Origin: an uncultured Bacteroidota bacterium
GTDB lineage: Bacteria; Bacteroidota; Bacteroidia; Chitinophagales; Chitinophagaceae
Direction: 5' to 3'
DNA length: 64,000 nucleotides
Assembly (NCBI GenBank): GCA_903906365.1
Contig: CAIVKC010000057.1
Location: 124,001 to 188,000, forward strand
How positions within the stretch are numbered: the first letter of the stretch is position 1; each line of letters begins with the position of its first letter. Positions 36,115 to 44,915 of the stretch are shown here, piece by piece. A model generated the notes under the pieces. That model worked only from the letters and a program-made list of their open reading frames with translations, was not told where the DNA came from and ran no database searches. The translations under genes and the position numbers were made by a program.

Positions 36115-39063
36115 TTAAAAATCAAATGACACATGAAAATCAGCCCGTTTGGTAGCGGGATAAGGGTCCACATCCACCCCGCTGGAAAAACCGGTTCCGA
36201 AATTGGATACTTCCGGGTCATATGATTTGTATTTGGTCACCGTCCAGTAATTATTCAGCGAAACGCCTACCCGCATGCCCTTGACAAAGGCTACGGGCAG
36301 TTTAGATACCGTGTAATAGAGCCCGATCTCCCTGAGCCTCAGGTAGGAGGATGTCTGTACGAATTCGCGTGCGTCGGAGCCTACCTGCATGATGCGGTAC
36401 AGGCCATCGGGCACCCCCAGTTTATTGGTAACCCTGTCCCAATCGGCACTGGTTCCCCCGAAGTCATTTTCCAGGTTGGTCAGGTTGACGTTCTGCCCTC
36501 CCTTTTTCCAATGCAGCAGGAACCGGAGGCTCAGCTTGTGGTAAAAGGTAATTTCATTGTATGTATTCATTTGGAAAGTGGGTTCAGCATCTCCGAGTCT
36601 TCCCACCCCGGCCCCGTTGAGTCCCAGGATCTGGGTGGCGGATTTGCCTTGCTGGATCTGGTAGGTACCAAGTACGTATCCAAAGGACCCCTGAGGTACA
36701 GAGGGGATGGTCAGCCTGGTTACCAGTGAGCGGTTAAGCCAGAAATTCACCGAACTGTTCCAGGTGATGACCCGGGTCTGGACTGGCCTGGCGTTGAGAC
36801 CAAGCTCTACCCCCCTGTTGCGCAGGTTGCCCGCATTGACCCATTCGCTGGTGAATCCGGAAGAGGAAGGCAGGCTGCCCAGCATCAAAAAATCATTGAT
36901 GTTCTTGTTATAATAGGTAAGCACAAATCCCAGGCGTCCTTTCCAAACACTGAAATCAATTCCTGCTTCGAATTCTTCCTGTCTTTCAGGCTTGATGGCA
37001 GACTGCCCTTCCTGCGGGTTGACAATCAGACCCGGAAAACCTGTAATGTTGGAAATGGAGAAGGCGGTGAATTTGCTGCCATAGGCAGGTACATTATTGG
37101 CCTGTCCATAGGCTGCCCGGAGCTTGATGTCTTCAAAAAAGTTCCCTTTAACGAGGTTCATTTTGGTTAGGTTCCAGGAAATGCCAGCCTTGGGGTATAC
37201 GTAATATTTAGCCACGTCTCCGTTATTGGAAGACCGGTCAAAACGAAGGCCGCCGGTGAGGGTCAGTGCATCATGGATATTGGCTTCTTCCTGCAGGAAA
37301 ATCCCCTGGTTCTGGAACTTGTTTTTTAGCTGGACCGCATTGAGGGCGCCGGCCTGGTTCACATTGGACTGGCCAGCTATTACCTGGGTGGCCACATCCA
37401 GCAGATTATTGTAATCACCTGTTTCTCCCGTCAGTCCGGCCGAAGTCGTCAGGGTGAGATTCTCGGAGGGTGTCAGCGTATTGACCAGGGAAAAAATATA
37501 ATTGGTGTTCAGGTTCCTGGTTAAACCGACAATGGAAGTGCCCTTATTGACAGCCTGGAACTGCAGGTTGCTTGGGAAAAGGGCATTGGTTTCCAGGTTA
37601 TAGAAATCAATGCCTCCCCGGGCAATCAGCCTGGTGAGGCTCTTACCTCCTTTCTGGAGAACGGCATCCACATTGATGCCTGTCACCAAACGGTTAACCG
37701 ATTCATTGTTGCGCATCAGCGCCACGGTCTGCAACGGATTGGAGGCGGCAAAGGGGTTGTTGGGATAATTGCCGGTTGCGTCCGGGTGAAGCTGGGCAAA
37801 ACTGGGCGTGGAGGACAGGGCAATTCCCAGGGATACCCCCGCATTGTCATTTCCGGTCAGCCCTCGGTCGGCCGATGAATTGATGTAATTGGTGGAGATG
37901 CCTATTTTAATGTTGTCAGTGATGCGGTGATCAACATTTAATCGAAGGCTGCTGTTTCGGTATCCGGTATATTTTACGATACCACCCTCATCCTTTTGGG
38001 CGGCAGAAAAATAAAAACCGGTCCTGCCGTTGCCTCCGCTTATGGAGAGCACCGTGTTTCGGGCAAAACCGGTATTTCCAAAAACTTCCTTTTCATAATC
38101 ATAAATCTGTCCTTTGGACTGGGCATCGGTAAACTGCTGGCTCAATGCTGCACTGGTAGCACTGTCACTCGACAGGCTGGCTGCCCTGGCTGCCGTAAAC
38201 TGGCGCACCCCCAGCAGTTTTCTCACTTTGATAAATCCAAGATCCTGGGAGACTGTTATGTTGGTCTTTCCTTCCCTACCCCTCCTTGTGGTAATGATGA
38301 CAACCCCAGCCGCTGCCTTGGAACCATAAATGGCCGCAGCCGAAGCCCCTTTGAGGATCTCAATATTTTCGATGTCCTCGGCCCGCAAATCAGCGATACG
38401 ACTGGAAGGATTATCCTGATTGGATGTGGGTGAGCCGTTGGCAAGGGCCGAGGTTACCACATTGAGGCCCGATGAGGTGATGGAATTATCCACATAGACA
38501 CCATCCACCACATAAAGCGGTTGGGTATTGCCGTATACAGAGGTTACACCCCGGAGTTTAACAGAGATGCCGCCACCGGGCGCACCGGAATTGGCATTGA
38601 TATAGGCTCCGGAAATCTTTCCTTCCAGCGCTGCATCCAGGGTCTGGTCAGGCGCTACCCCATTTAATTCTCTGGCCGAAATGGTAGCTACCGCATTGGC
38701 GAGATTTCTTCTTTTGACAGAGGTCGCGAGCCCGGTCACTACAATTTCATCGAGGTGGGTGACATCCTCCTGCAGCTTGACCACGATTTCACCCGCTATG
38801 TCGTCGGCCCTAAGGGTGATCGTCTTAAACCCCGTATAACTCACTATGAGCAGCGCCTTGGAAGGCACGGCCAGTTTAAAGCGTCCATCGGCATCCGTTG
38901 AAGTCCCCTGCCGGGTTTGGCTGATGACAATGCTGGCGCCTGCTACGGGGTTGCCGGAAGCATCCGTTATTTTCCCGGTTCGTAGTCTGTCCTGGGAAAG
39001 GAGCCTGCCGGGAAAAACAGCTAACCATAAAATCCCGATTATCAATAAAAATATTTTTCTCAT
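36115..39063 (-). CDS. SusC/RagA-family TonB-dependent outer-membrane transporter
   Basis: 982 residues. A signal peptide is followed by a carboxypeptidase-like regulatory domain (GKITDASGNPVAGASIVISQTRQGTSTDADGRFKLAVPSKALLIVSYTGFKT), then the plug domain (DEIVVTGLATSVKRRN, LRGVTSVYGNTQPLYVVDGVYVDN, IEILKGASAAAIYGSKAAAGVVIITTRRG). A 22-strand barrel follows and ends in F-D-F. It pairs with SusD to import a ligand using TonB energy. A 153-bp gap upstream may allow a separate promoter within the CMD operon. The barrel is typical in length. Confidence 0.97.
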   Translation of the reverse strand: MRKIFLLIIGILWLAVFPGRLLSQDRLRTGKITDASGNPVAGASIVISQTRQGTSTDADGRFKLAVPSKALLIVSYTGFKTITLRADDIAGEIVVKLQEDVTHLDEIVVTGLATSVKRRNLANAVATISARELNGVAPDQTLDAALEGKISGAYINANSGAPGGGISVKLRGVTSVYGNTQPLYVVDGVYVDNSITSSGLNVVTSALANGSPTSNQDNPSSRIADLRAEDIENIEILKGASAAAIYGSKAAAGVVIITTRRGREGKTNITVSQDLGFIKVRKLLGVRQFTAARAASLSSDSATSAALSQQFTDAQSKGQIYDYEKEVFGNTGFARNTVLSISGGNGRTGFYFSAAQKDEGGIVKYTGYRNSSLRLNVDHRITDNIKIGISTNYINSSADRGLTGNDNAGVSLGIALSSTPSFAQLHPDATGNYPNNPFAASNPLQTVALMRNNESVNRLVTGINVDAVLQKGGKSLTRLIARGGIDFYNLETNALFPSNLQFQAVNKGTSIVGLTRNLNTNYIFSLVNTLTPSENLTLTTSAGLTGETGDYNNLLDVATQVIAGQSNVNQAGALNAVQLKNKFQNQGIFLQEEANIHDALTLTGGLRFDRSSNNGDVAKYYVYPKAGISWNLTKMNLVKGNFFEDIKLRAAYGQANNVPAYGSKFTAFSISNITGFPGLIVNPQEGQSAIKPERQEEFEAGIDFSVWKGRLGFVLTYYNKNINDFLMLGSLPSSSGFTSEWVNAGNLRNRGVELGLNARPVQTRVITWNSSVNFWLNRSLVTRLTIPSVPQGSFGYVLGTYQIQQGKSATQILGLNGAGVGRLGDAEPTFQMNTYNEITFYHKLSLRFLLHWKKGGQNVNLTNLENDFGGTSADWDRVTNKLGVPDGLYRIMQVGSDAREFVQTSSYLRLREIGLYYTVSKLPVAFVKGMRVGVSLNNYWTVTKYKSYDPEVSNFGTGFSSGVDVDPYPATKRADFHVSFDF

Positions 39064-39216
39064 GTTAAAAGTTTTGGATTTTTAATCTGTATATCAATGT
39101 TTTTTTTGGGTTACTTACCTTTTGGCTGGTCTGGCAGCCGGTTCCCCTGGCCGCATAAGCGCTTGCCAAAGACACTCCCGGGATATACCCGGTTCATTGG
39201 AAGCAAGCCTCCTTTA

Positions 39217-39798
39217 TCAAAGGGGTTTTACGGAAGGACCTGCAGGCTGGCTGGTCGAAAAAATATGCGGGCCATACCCATTTTCTGCTACCTGCTTTGC
39301 ACGTGGCGGATAACTGCCCAGGTCGGCAGGCGTGGTAGCGCCCAGACCGTCCACATAGCGGTTAAACATGCAAAAGGCAGCGGCAATCAGAACAGTATCA
39401 TGTATCTCCTTGTCAGTGGCTCCTTCCTTTCTGGAAAGCTCAATATCGGCAGGTTGTACGGCTTTGCCGCCCTGTTGCACCTTGGCTGCCACACGCAGCA
39501 GAGCCTTTAGTTTGGGAGAAATGGCAGCCTGATCATCCCCGGTTCTCACCTGATCGACCAGCTGTCGGTCACCGTCCAGGTAATAGCAGGCGATTTCAGC
39601 GTGGGAGTGCTGGCAGTAAAAGCAGTCATTGAGATAGGAGACATGGGCTGCAATGAGCTCACGCTCGGCAGCAAGCAGCCCGTCACTATGGTGCAGCAAC
39701 GCATTGGCAAGCAGACCCATCGGTTCTGCCGTATGGGGGCTGAAGGCCATCAGGCCCCGTATACCCGGCAAGTCATTTTGTATATCTATGTATGGCAT
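39217..39798 (-). CDS. AhpD-like/carboxymuconolactone decarboxylase-fold protein, copy 1
   Basis: 193 residues. MPYIDIQNDLPGIRGLMAFSPHTAEPM is followed by the family helix ERELIAAHVSYLNDCFYCQHSHAE with C59-x-x-C62-x-x-x-H66, the thiol/relay centre of AhpD-type peroxidase-related proteins. The C-terminal half carries IHDTVLIAAAFCMFNRYVDGLG, shared nearly word for word with the three paralogs in this operon. A 38-residue proline-rich tail is longer than in copies 2 and 3. Enzymes of this fold are hydroperoxide reductases or lactone decarboxylases; the CxxC pair favours redox or thiol chemistry (inference). It lies between the MetE-like gene and SusC. Confidence 0.92.
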   Translation of the reverse strand: MPYIDIQNDLPGIRGLMAFSPHTAEPMGLLANALLHHSDGLLAAERELIAAHVSYLNDCFYCQHSHAEIACYYLDGDRQLVDQVRTGDDQAAISPKLKALLRVAAKVQQGGKAVQPADIELSRKEGATDKEIHDTVLIAAAFCMFNRYVDGLGATTPADLGSYPPRAKQVAENGYGPHIFSTSQPAGPSVKPL

Positions 39799-39851
39799 AT
39801 TTCAGGATGATTTAAGTTTTGGGATAATGATTGCCCTGTAAGTGTCAGTAC

Positions 39852-40931
39852 TTAAAGGACTAGCGATAATTTATCCAGTTTTGATTCAGCGAGCCTGGTT
39901 CCTTCAACGCGTGCCTTGATTTTGGCAAAGGCAATGATTCGGTCCGTGGAATCGTCATCTGTAAAAGGTGAAAAACCACAGTCATCGGTAGTTCCCAGCT
40001 GCTGGATGGGAATGACCTCAGCAGCTTGCCGTATGGTTTGAAATATCTCTTCCGGGGTTTCCACAAGCGGATGGTTGACATCGGTCACACCCAGAAAAAC
40101 AACCCTGTCAGGCGGGAGATTCTCCCGGATGGATGACAGCACGGATGGCTTGTCCTTTTCTGCGGCATAGGCCAGGTAGAACTGTCCGGCATTCAGATCA
40201 AAAAGAAGGGGCAGGAGATCGGCATAACTGATATCCTCGCTGTGTGTGGAATCATGGTCGCCCCCCGGACAGGAATGAATACCGATACGCCTTCTTTCGG
40301 AAGGGGAAAACCGGCTGATCACCTGGTTGTTCAGGTCGATAAAGGACCGGAGCAGGCCACCGCTCGGATCAAGCTTCAGGGAAAGCCTGGCTTCGGTAAA
40401 ATCAATCTGGACTTTATGGGCACCGGCATCGAAGCAGGAACGGATATCCTGTGCGGCTTCATCGACCAGGTCTTGTAGAAATTGATCCCGGCTATACCCT
40501 GCTATTCCTTCCTGCGGATAAAGCAGGCTGAGGGCAGAGGCGGAGATCACCGCCTGTTTGATGGGTAGCCTGGTGAACTTTTTAGCCCTGCTCACATAAG
40601 TGCCCGAATAAGTCTGATAACGGAAAGGACCCTGGGTAATACGGGGCAACTGCCTGGTATGGCCGTCCTTGAAGGGTATGACAACTCCGCCGGGATCAAG
40701 TCCGGGAAGCCCGCTTATGGGATAAGTAACAAAGCTGGGCTTTCCCTGTTCACCGTCGGTGAGGATGGTGGACCCTGTATGTTCCAGGGACTTGATGGTG
40801 TCCGAAACAGCACTTTCAACCAGCTGATCCAGATCCTCGGCATTGAGATGACCTGCCGCATGGGCTCTGAGCCCGATGATGAGTTCAAATGGTCTGGGTA
40901 TGCTGCCAATGGATTCAGTTTGAATATGCAT
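39852..40931 (-). CDS. MetE C-terminal-like zinc methyltransferase (COG0620 type)
   Basis: 359 residues, the size of the stand-alone C-terminal half of cobalamin-independent methionine synthase. Zinc ligands are all present: H219-x-C221 (GIHSCPGGDHD), E258 (YAAE) and C318 (TTDDCGF). Other family marks are ILTDGEQGKPSF, VQIDFTEARLSLK and GVTDVNHPLVETPEEI. Free MetE C-terminal homologues move methyl groups to thiols from donors other than folate, for example methylated corrinoids or methylated substrates. Within an operon of CMD-fold proteins and a SusCD importer it probably processes the imported compound rather than making methionine (inference). The upstream gap is 35 bp. Confidence 0.9.
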   Translation of the reverse strand: MHIQTESIGSIPRPFELIIGLRAHAAGHLNAEDLDQLVESAVSDTIKSLEHTGSTILTDGEQGKPSFVTYPISGLPGLDPGGVVIPFKDGHTRQLPRITQGPFRYQTYSGTYVSRAKKFTRLPIKQAVISASALSLLYPQEGIAGYSRDQFLQDLVDEAAQDIRSCFDAGAHKVQIDFTEARLSLKLDPSGGLLRSFIDLNNQVISRFSPSERRRIGIHSCPGGDHDSTHSEDISYADLLPLLFDLNAGQFYLAYAAEKDKPSVLSSIRENLPPDRVVFLGVTDVNHPLVETPEEIFQTIRQAAEVIPIQQLGTTDDCGFSPFTDDDSTDRIIAFAKIKARVEGTRLAESKLDKLSLVL

Positions 40932-40966
40932 GATTCCAAATTTTTAGGATAAATTAAACGGTTTGA

Positions 40967-41521
40967 TTATTTGTATTTATAAAGTTCAAAGTCAAGGTAC
41001 CCCTCAGCTGCCCGCTGGGAAGCACGGTTGATATAGTATTGCCTGTCAGGAGGGGCCTGGGTTCCCAGACCATCCACATATCTATTAAACATGCAGAATG
41101 CCGCAGCAATCAGCACCGTATCATGGATCTCCCGGTCAGTGGCACCCAGGGTCCGCGCATCGGTTATCTGGGAAATGGTTACATATTTTCCACCCTTTTG
41201 TACACTGCCCGCAATACGGAGCAGTGACTTTAGTTTGGCAGGGATATCAGCCGAGGCAAAATCCCCTTTGATACGGTCAATGCCTTCCATGTCACACTGC
41301 AGATAGTGGCCTGCCATTGCCCCGTGCACGTTGGAACAAAAAAAACAGTCGTTCAGGGCAGAAACATAGGTGGCGATTAGCTCCCTTTCACCCCTGGTCA
41401 GCGAATTGGCATTATCCCTAAGCAGGATCTCTGCCAGTTCATTAAGGGGCCCGGCCGTTTCAGGACTAAAGGCCATCAGTCCGCGTATTCCGGGTAAATC
41501 CGGCAAATCAATATGAGCCAT
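40967..41521 (-). CDS. AhpD-like/carboxymuconolactone decarboxylase-fold protein, copy 2
   Basis: 184 residues. It begins MAHIDLPDLPGIRGLMAFSPETAGPL and has ERELIATYVSALNDCFFCSNVHGAMA with C59, C62 and H66 at the same positions as the other copies. The C-terminal IHDTVLIAAAFCMFNRYVDGLGT is again present, followed by a YINRASQRAAEGY tail. It starts 9 bp after the stop of copy 3, so translation is likely coupled. No signal peptide is seen, so it is cytoplasmic. Confidence 0.92.
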   Translation of the reverse strand: MAHIDLPDLPGIRGLMAFSPETAGPLNELAEILLRDNANSLTRGERELIATYVSALNDCFFCSNVHGAMAGHYLQCDMEGIDRIKGDFASADIPAKLKSLLRIAGSVQKGGKYVTISQITDARTLGATDREIHDTVLIAAAFCMFNRYVDGLGTQAPPDRQYYINRASQRAAEGYLDFELYKYK

Positions 41522-41530
41522 ATATACAGG

Positions 41531-42079
41531 TTAGGGTTGTTTAACAGGAAGAACATAACCATATTCAGCCATTCGTTTGCCCATGTCTTCATAGGCCAAG
41601 GGATCCTCGGGCGTCCAACTGGCCAGGCCATCCACATAGCGGTTGAACATGCAAAAAGCAGCTGCAATCAGCACCGTATCATGGATTTCCCGGTCACTGG
41701 CACCCTGGTCCCTGGCGGCTGCTATATCCTCTGGCTTCACCTCCAGTCCCAGTACCTGAACCTTGCCTGCGATATGAAGGAGGCTTTTCAATTTGTCTGT
41801 TATGAAGGCCTGACCGGCGTCCCGCAATACCTCATTGACCAAGGATGCCCGGTCACCATAGAGGCATCTGGAGGCTGCCGCATGACTGTTCATGCAAAAA
41901 ATGCAGTGATTGCGGGAGGAAACATAAGCCGCAATCAGTTCTCTTTCGGCGGCAGGGATCGGGGATTCTCCCCGTAAAAGGACCTGCGCCAGTTCGTAGA
42001 GCGGTTTACCGGTTTCGGGCCGGAACATGACCAGGGATCTTATACCGGGAATACCTTCGGGAACCTGAATATGAGCCAT
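41531..42079 (-). CDS. AhpD-like/carboxymuconolactone decarboxylase-fold protein, copy 3
   Basis: 182 residues from the ATG at 42079. The track start at 42265 would overlap the MFS gene and adds 62 residues of non-family sequence. From MAHIQVPEGIPGIRSLVMFRPETGKPL the protein aligns with the other copies: ERELIAAYVSSRNHCIFCMNSHAAAS (C59, C62, H66) and IHDTVLIAAAFCMFNRYVDGLASW. The MFS stop is 16 bp upstream. Its closest partner is uncertain by eye. Confidence 0.92.
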   Translation of the reverse strand: MAHIQVPEGIPGIRSLVMFRPETGKPLYELAQVLLRGESPIPAAERELIAAYVSSRNHCIFCMNSHAAASRCLYGDRASLVNEVLRDAGQAFITDKLKSLLHIAGKVQVLGLEVKPEDIAAARDQGASDREIHDTVLIAAAFCMFNRYVDGLASWTPEDPLAYEDMGKRMAEYGYVLPVKQP

Positions 42080-42095
42080 CGTATTAATTGTTTTT

Positions 42096-43382
42096 TTAAG
42101 TATTTGCCATCGGGACCTCTTCCGACAACCGGGTCCGCCAGGTCGCCGCCAGCCCGATGAGGAAAACAAAGGAGAAAATAAAAATGGCGTGGCCATAACC
42201 GCCCAGCCAAAAGACCAGCGCACCAATAAAGAAAACCACCGTGCCCGTAAAGAGCCGTCCGACATTGAAACAAAACCCGGTGGCAGCGGCCTTCACTTCG
42301 GTTGGGAAAAGTAGGGGTATATACAGGGCCAGGGCCCCCTGTGAAATCCCAAAGAAAAAGGCAAGGATGGCCAGTTCAATATAAACGGGCATTTTCAAAC
42401 TGACACTCAGCCTGAATATGGTAAAGCTCAGCAGGAAACAAACCGAAAAACAAAGCATCATGGTCCTTTTCAAACCGATGGCATTGACAATCCAGCCTGA
42501 AAAAAAACTGCCGCCCAGTCCACCCAAGGCCAAAATCATGAGGGTTAGTCCGCGCGACTGCTGCGCTCCGGAAGGAACTGCCAGTCCCTGGGCCCAGGTG
42601 GGCGCCCAGGAAAAGATAGCCCACAGCCCTATGAGCATGGAGCCGAATATGAGTGATCCATCGAACAGGTCCCTGCGGTAAACAGAATCAAAAAGGCTGC
42701 TTCGATCCCGTTGTTCATATTGAAGGCGCATCCCGGCTTTTTTCCATTCGGCCGGCTCACTAAGTGTAAATAAAGCAACCAGGGACAGTACGAGTGGTAC
42801 CACTCCCAGCAGAAATGCCTTGTGCCAGTCACTGACCAGGTTATTGACCGCTCCCGCCACAAAGAAACCCAGCGGAATCGCTACGGAGAGCATACCCAGG
42901 GCCACCGCACGTTTCTTAGCCGGATAGTATTCTGTTACCAGAATGGTAGTAGTTACCAGTACCCCGCCAATGCCAAAACCGGCCATGAAACGGAAGATAC
43001 TTACCAGCATCCAGGAGGGAGACCAGGCTGTCATCAATGTAAAGAGGGCGTAAGTGGCCGTGGACAGGACCACAGACCTGGCGCGGCCTGCCCTGTCCCC
43101 AATGAAACCCCAGGTCATTCCGCCAAACATCCATCCCAAAATAAACAGGGCATTGATGGCTGCGCCCACGGCATTCAATTTTTCCTCACCCGCCGTCCCC
43201 AGCAGATCACGGGCCACAACGGGCAGGTATACGCTCATGAGCATGGAAGATACCCCTCCAAACAGGGTGCTGATAAAGCAGACCAGAAAAATCCACCAGC
43301 GTTTGGATTGGGCCCCGGATAGGTCAACGGGTAGGCTGGCCCTGTGCAGGGGCTGATCAGTCAGGATGGTGCTAGGCTTCAT
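42096..43382 (-). CDS. MFS transporter, aromatic-acid/sugar-porter-like
   Basis: 428 residues from the ATG at 43382, chosen because the region upstream is the 3' end of copy 4 (11-bp overlap). Twelve helices are predicted. Family motifs are GGMTWGFIGDRAGRARSVVLST in loop 2-3, MAGFGIGGVLVTTTILVTEYYPAKKRAVALGM in helices 4-6, and LGGSFFSGWIVNAIGLKRTMM in loop 8-9. The pattern resembles the AAHS/metabolite-H+ symporter branch that takes up aromatic or organic acids. In this operon it would carry the imported compound across the inner membrane (inference). Confidence 0.9.
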   Translation of the reverse strand: MKPSTILTDQPLHRASLPVDLSGAQSKRWWIFLVCFISTLFGGVSSMLMSVYLPVVARDLLGTAGEEKLNAVGAAINALFILGWMFGGMTWGFIGDRAGRARSVVLSTATYALFTLMTAWSPSWMLVSIFRFMAGFGIGGVLVTTTILVTEYYPAKKRAVALGMLSVAIPLGFFVAGAVNNLVSDWHKAFLLGVVPLVLSLVALFTLSEPAEWKKAGMRLQYEQRDRSSLFDSVYRRDLFDGSLIFGSMLIGLWAIFSWAPTWAQGLAVPSGAQQSRGLTLMILALGGLGGSFFSGWIVNAIGLKRTMMLCFSVCFLLSFTIFRLSVSLKMPVYIELAILAFFFGISQGALALYIPLLFPTEVKAAATGFCFNVGRLFTGTVVFFIGALVFWLGGYGHAIFIFSFVFLIGLAATWRTRLSEEVPMANT

Positions 43383-43953
43383 GAATATCCGGTTTTTCTT
43401 TGAGGTGATCATATCCATGGGGCAGTCGCTGGTACCCATGATTGCGCAGCCGCTCTCCCAGTCCCTGGTAGAATGCCTTATTTTCCGGTGTTACCGTGGC
43501 CAGCCCGTCTACGTAGCGGTTATACATACAAAAAAGTGCAGCGATCAGCACCGTGTCATGAATTTCCACATCTGAGGCTCCGGCTAACCTGGCAGTGAGG
43601 ATATGGGCAGGTTGAACCTTTTTACCGCTTTCCTGCACCTGTGCAGCGATGTGAAGCAGGGCCTTAAGTTTGTCGGTCACCGGGGCACTGTCAATATCAC
43701 GTTTAACCTTTTCAGCGGTTAGGTCCTCTCCCATCAGCGCGCCAGCGGCGGCTGTGTGTGCGGCCGTACAAAAACGGCACTGGTTGCGGGAGGACACAAC
43801 GGTGGCGATGAGTTCCCGCTCTGCTTCGGAAAGACTGGAAGGGCCCCTTAACAGTATCTGGGTCAAGGCACGAATGGGAGCGGCGGTATCCTGCCGGTAT
43901 TCCAATAGCCCGGTTATACCAGGCAAATGGTCTTCAAGCGGTATGTATGGCAT
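43372..43953 (-). CDS. AhpD-like/carboxymuconolactone decarboxylase-fold protein, copy 4
   Basis: 193 residues from the ATG at 43953; the longer track ORF adds 25 unrelated residues. MPYIPLEDHLPGITGLLEYRQDTAAPIRALTQILL leads to ERELIATVVSSRNQCRFCTAAHTAAA with C59, C62 and H66. The C-terminal motif is IHDTVLIAALFCMYNRYVDGLAT, slightly changed from the other copies. It is the first gene of the eight-gene minus-strand operon, so the promoter should lie in 43954-44076. The 3' end overlaps the MFS start. Confidence 0.92.
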   Translation of the reverse strand: MPYIPLEDHLPGITGLLEYRQDTAAPIRALTQILLRGPSSLSEAERELIATVVSSRNQCRFCTAAHTAAAGALMGEDLTAEKVKRDIDSAPVTDKLKALLHIAAQVQESGKKVQPAHILTARLAGASDVEIHDTVLIAALFCMYNRYVDGLATVTPENKAFYQGLGERLRNHGYQRLPHGYDHLKEKPDIHEA

Positions 43954-44076
43954 GTTGTGTTCAATGATGGATGGCAGGGCGGATATACGATGGACCGCTG
44001 ACAGGCCGCATGTATTTCCGCCCCTCAAATAAAATGCAGGGCTGGTTTACCCGCCGCTGGGGCAGGTAAGCGTAGT

Positions 44077-44640
44077 TCAGGAAATCGTTTCGGGGGGTTG
44101 GTTTGGTGCAGTACTATATACCGAAGGATAATTATCCGGCTGGAAATAAAAGGCGGAAACCAGCATCCTTTCGGGCCTTGCAAGCCGGAGGTCTTCTCCC
44201 GGCGCACATACATCGAGGATATTTTTAGCGGAAGTTATGCCATGGGAGCCGGCTTTTTTGCCCTGATCGGAGTGCTGCAGGTCGCTGACCAGTTTGAAAA
44301 AATCATCCCGGGCATTCTGTAAGCGGATGGCATTGCGGTTGGGTATACACATCAATTCAACGGTATCGTTGAATATGCGCCGTTTAACATACTTGTAAGG
44401 AACCCCTTTGATTTCGACTTCACCATCGACGCGCTCAAATGATTTTGAATTGGTGTAATAGGACAGATGGCCGGAGGGGATTTTCACACTAACCAGGTCC
44501 GCTTCCTCAAATGAATTGAGATCAAGTTGTGCTTCCAGACTGACATTGGACTGGTTTTGCAGCCAGGCGGCATAAAACCGGTATCCAACCCAGTTGAACA
44601 GGAGTATGGCCAGCAGCAGTATGGAGGCAACCTTTTTCAA
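44077..44640 (-). CDS. Hypothetical membrane-anchored protein
   Basis: 187 residues. An N-terminal helix (KVASILLLAILLFNWVGYRFYAAWLQ) anchors a periplasmic domain with VSVKIPSGHLSYYTNSKSFERVDGEVEIKGVPYKYVKRRIFNDTVELMCIPNRNAIRLQNARDDFFKLVSDLQ. Proteins of this shape recur in Bacteroidota, but I recognise no named family. It is on the same strand as the CMD operon, 124 bp upstream, so it may belong to it or be separate. No catalytic motif is visible. Confidence 0.75.
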   Translation of the reverse strand: MKKVASILLLAILLFNWVGYRFYAAWLQNQSNVSLEAQLDLNSFEEADLVSVKIPSGHLSYYTNSKSFERVDGEVEIKGVPYKYVKRRIFNDTVELMCIPNRNAIRLQNARDDFFKLVSDLQHSDQGKKAGSHGITSAKNILDVCAPGEDLRLARPERMLVSAFYFQPDNYPSVYSTAPNQPPETIS

Positions 44641-44915
44641 GACAGAACAAATTAGGGAATATTTTTTATTATGAAATCATATTTTTTTAAACAAGCTTTA
44701 TTTCCGGCATTCATAAATTGACCTGATAACCCGATCAGCCAAACTGGGTGTTCCTTTCTTTTGACAACTAACAAGGTAAAAAACCAAAGCGCCTGATTAT
44801 CAATTATCCCCCGGTATGATTCATTGCTTTACGGGAGCCATGCAGATTTACGACCTGCCCACATACCGGTTACTGTATAAACTGGGGACATTACAGTCTG
44901 TGCATGTCAGGACGT

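Noticed and set aside
41531-42265. Long N-terminal extension of CMD copy 3
   Set aside because: The first 62 residues overlap the MFS gene and do not match paralogs, whereas M63 aligns exactly with their starts.
44641-44915. Riboswitch upstream of the CMD operon
   Set aside because: I checked for SAM, cobalamin and similar cores because of the MetE-like gene and found none.
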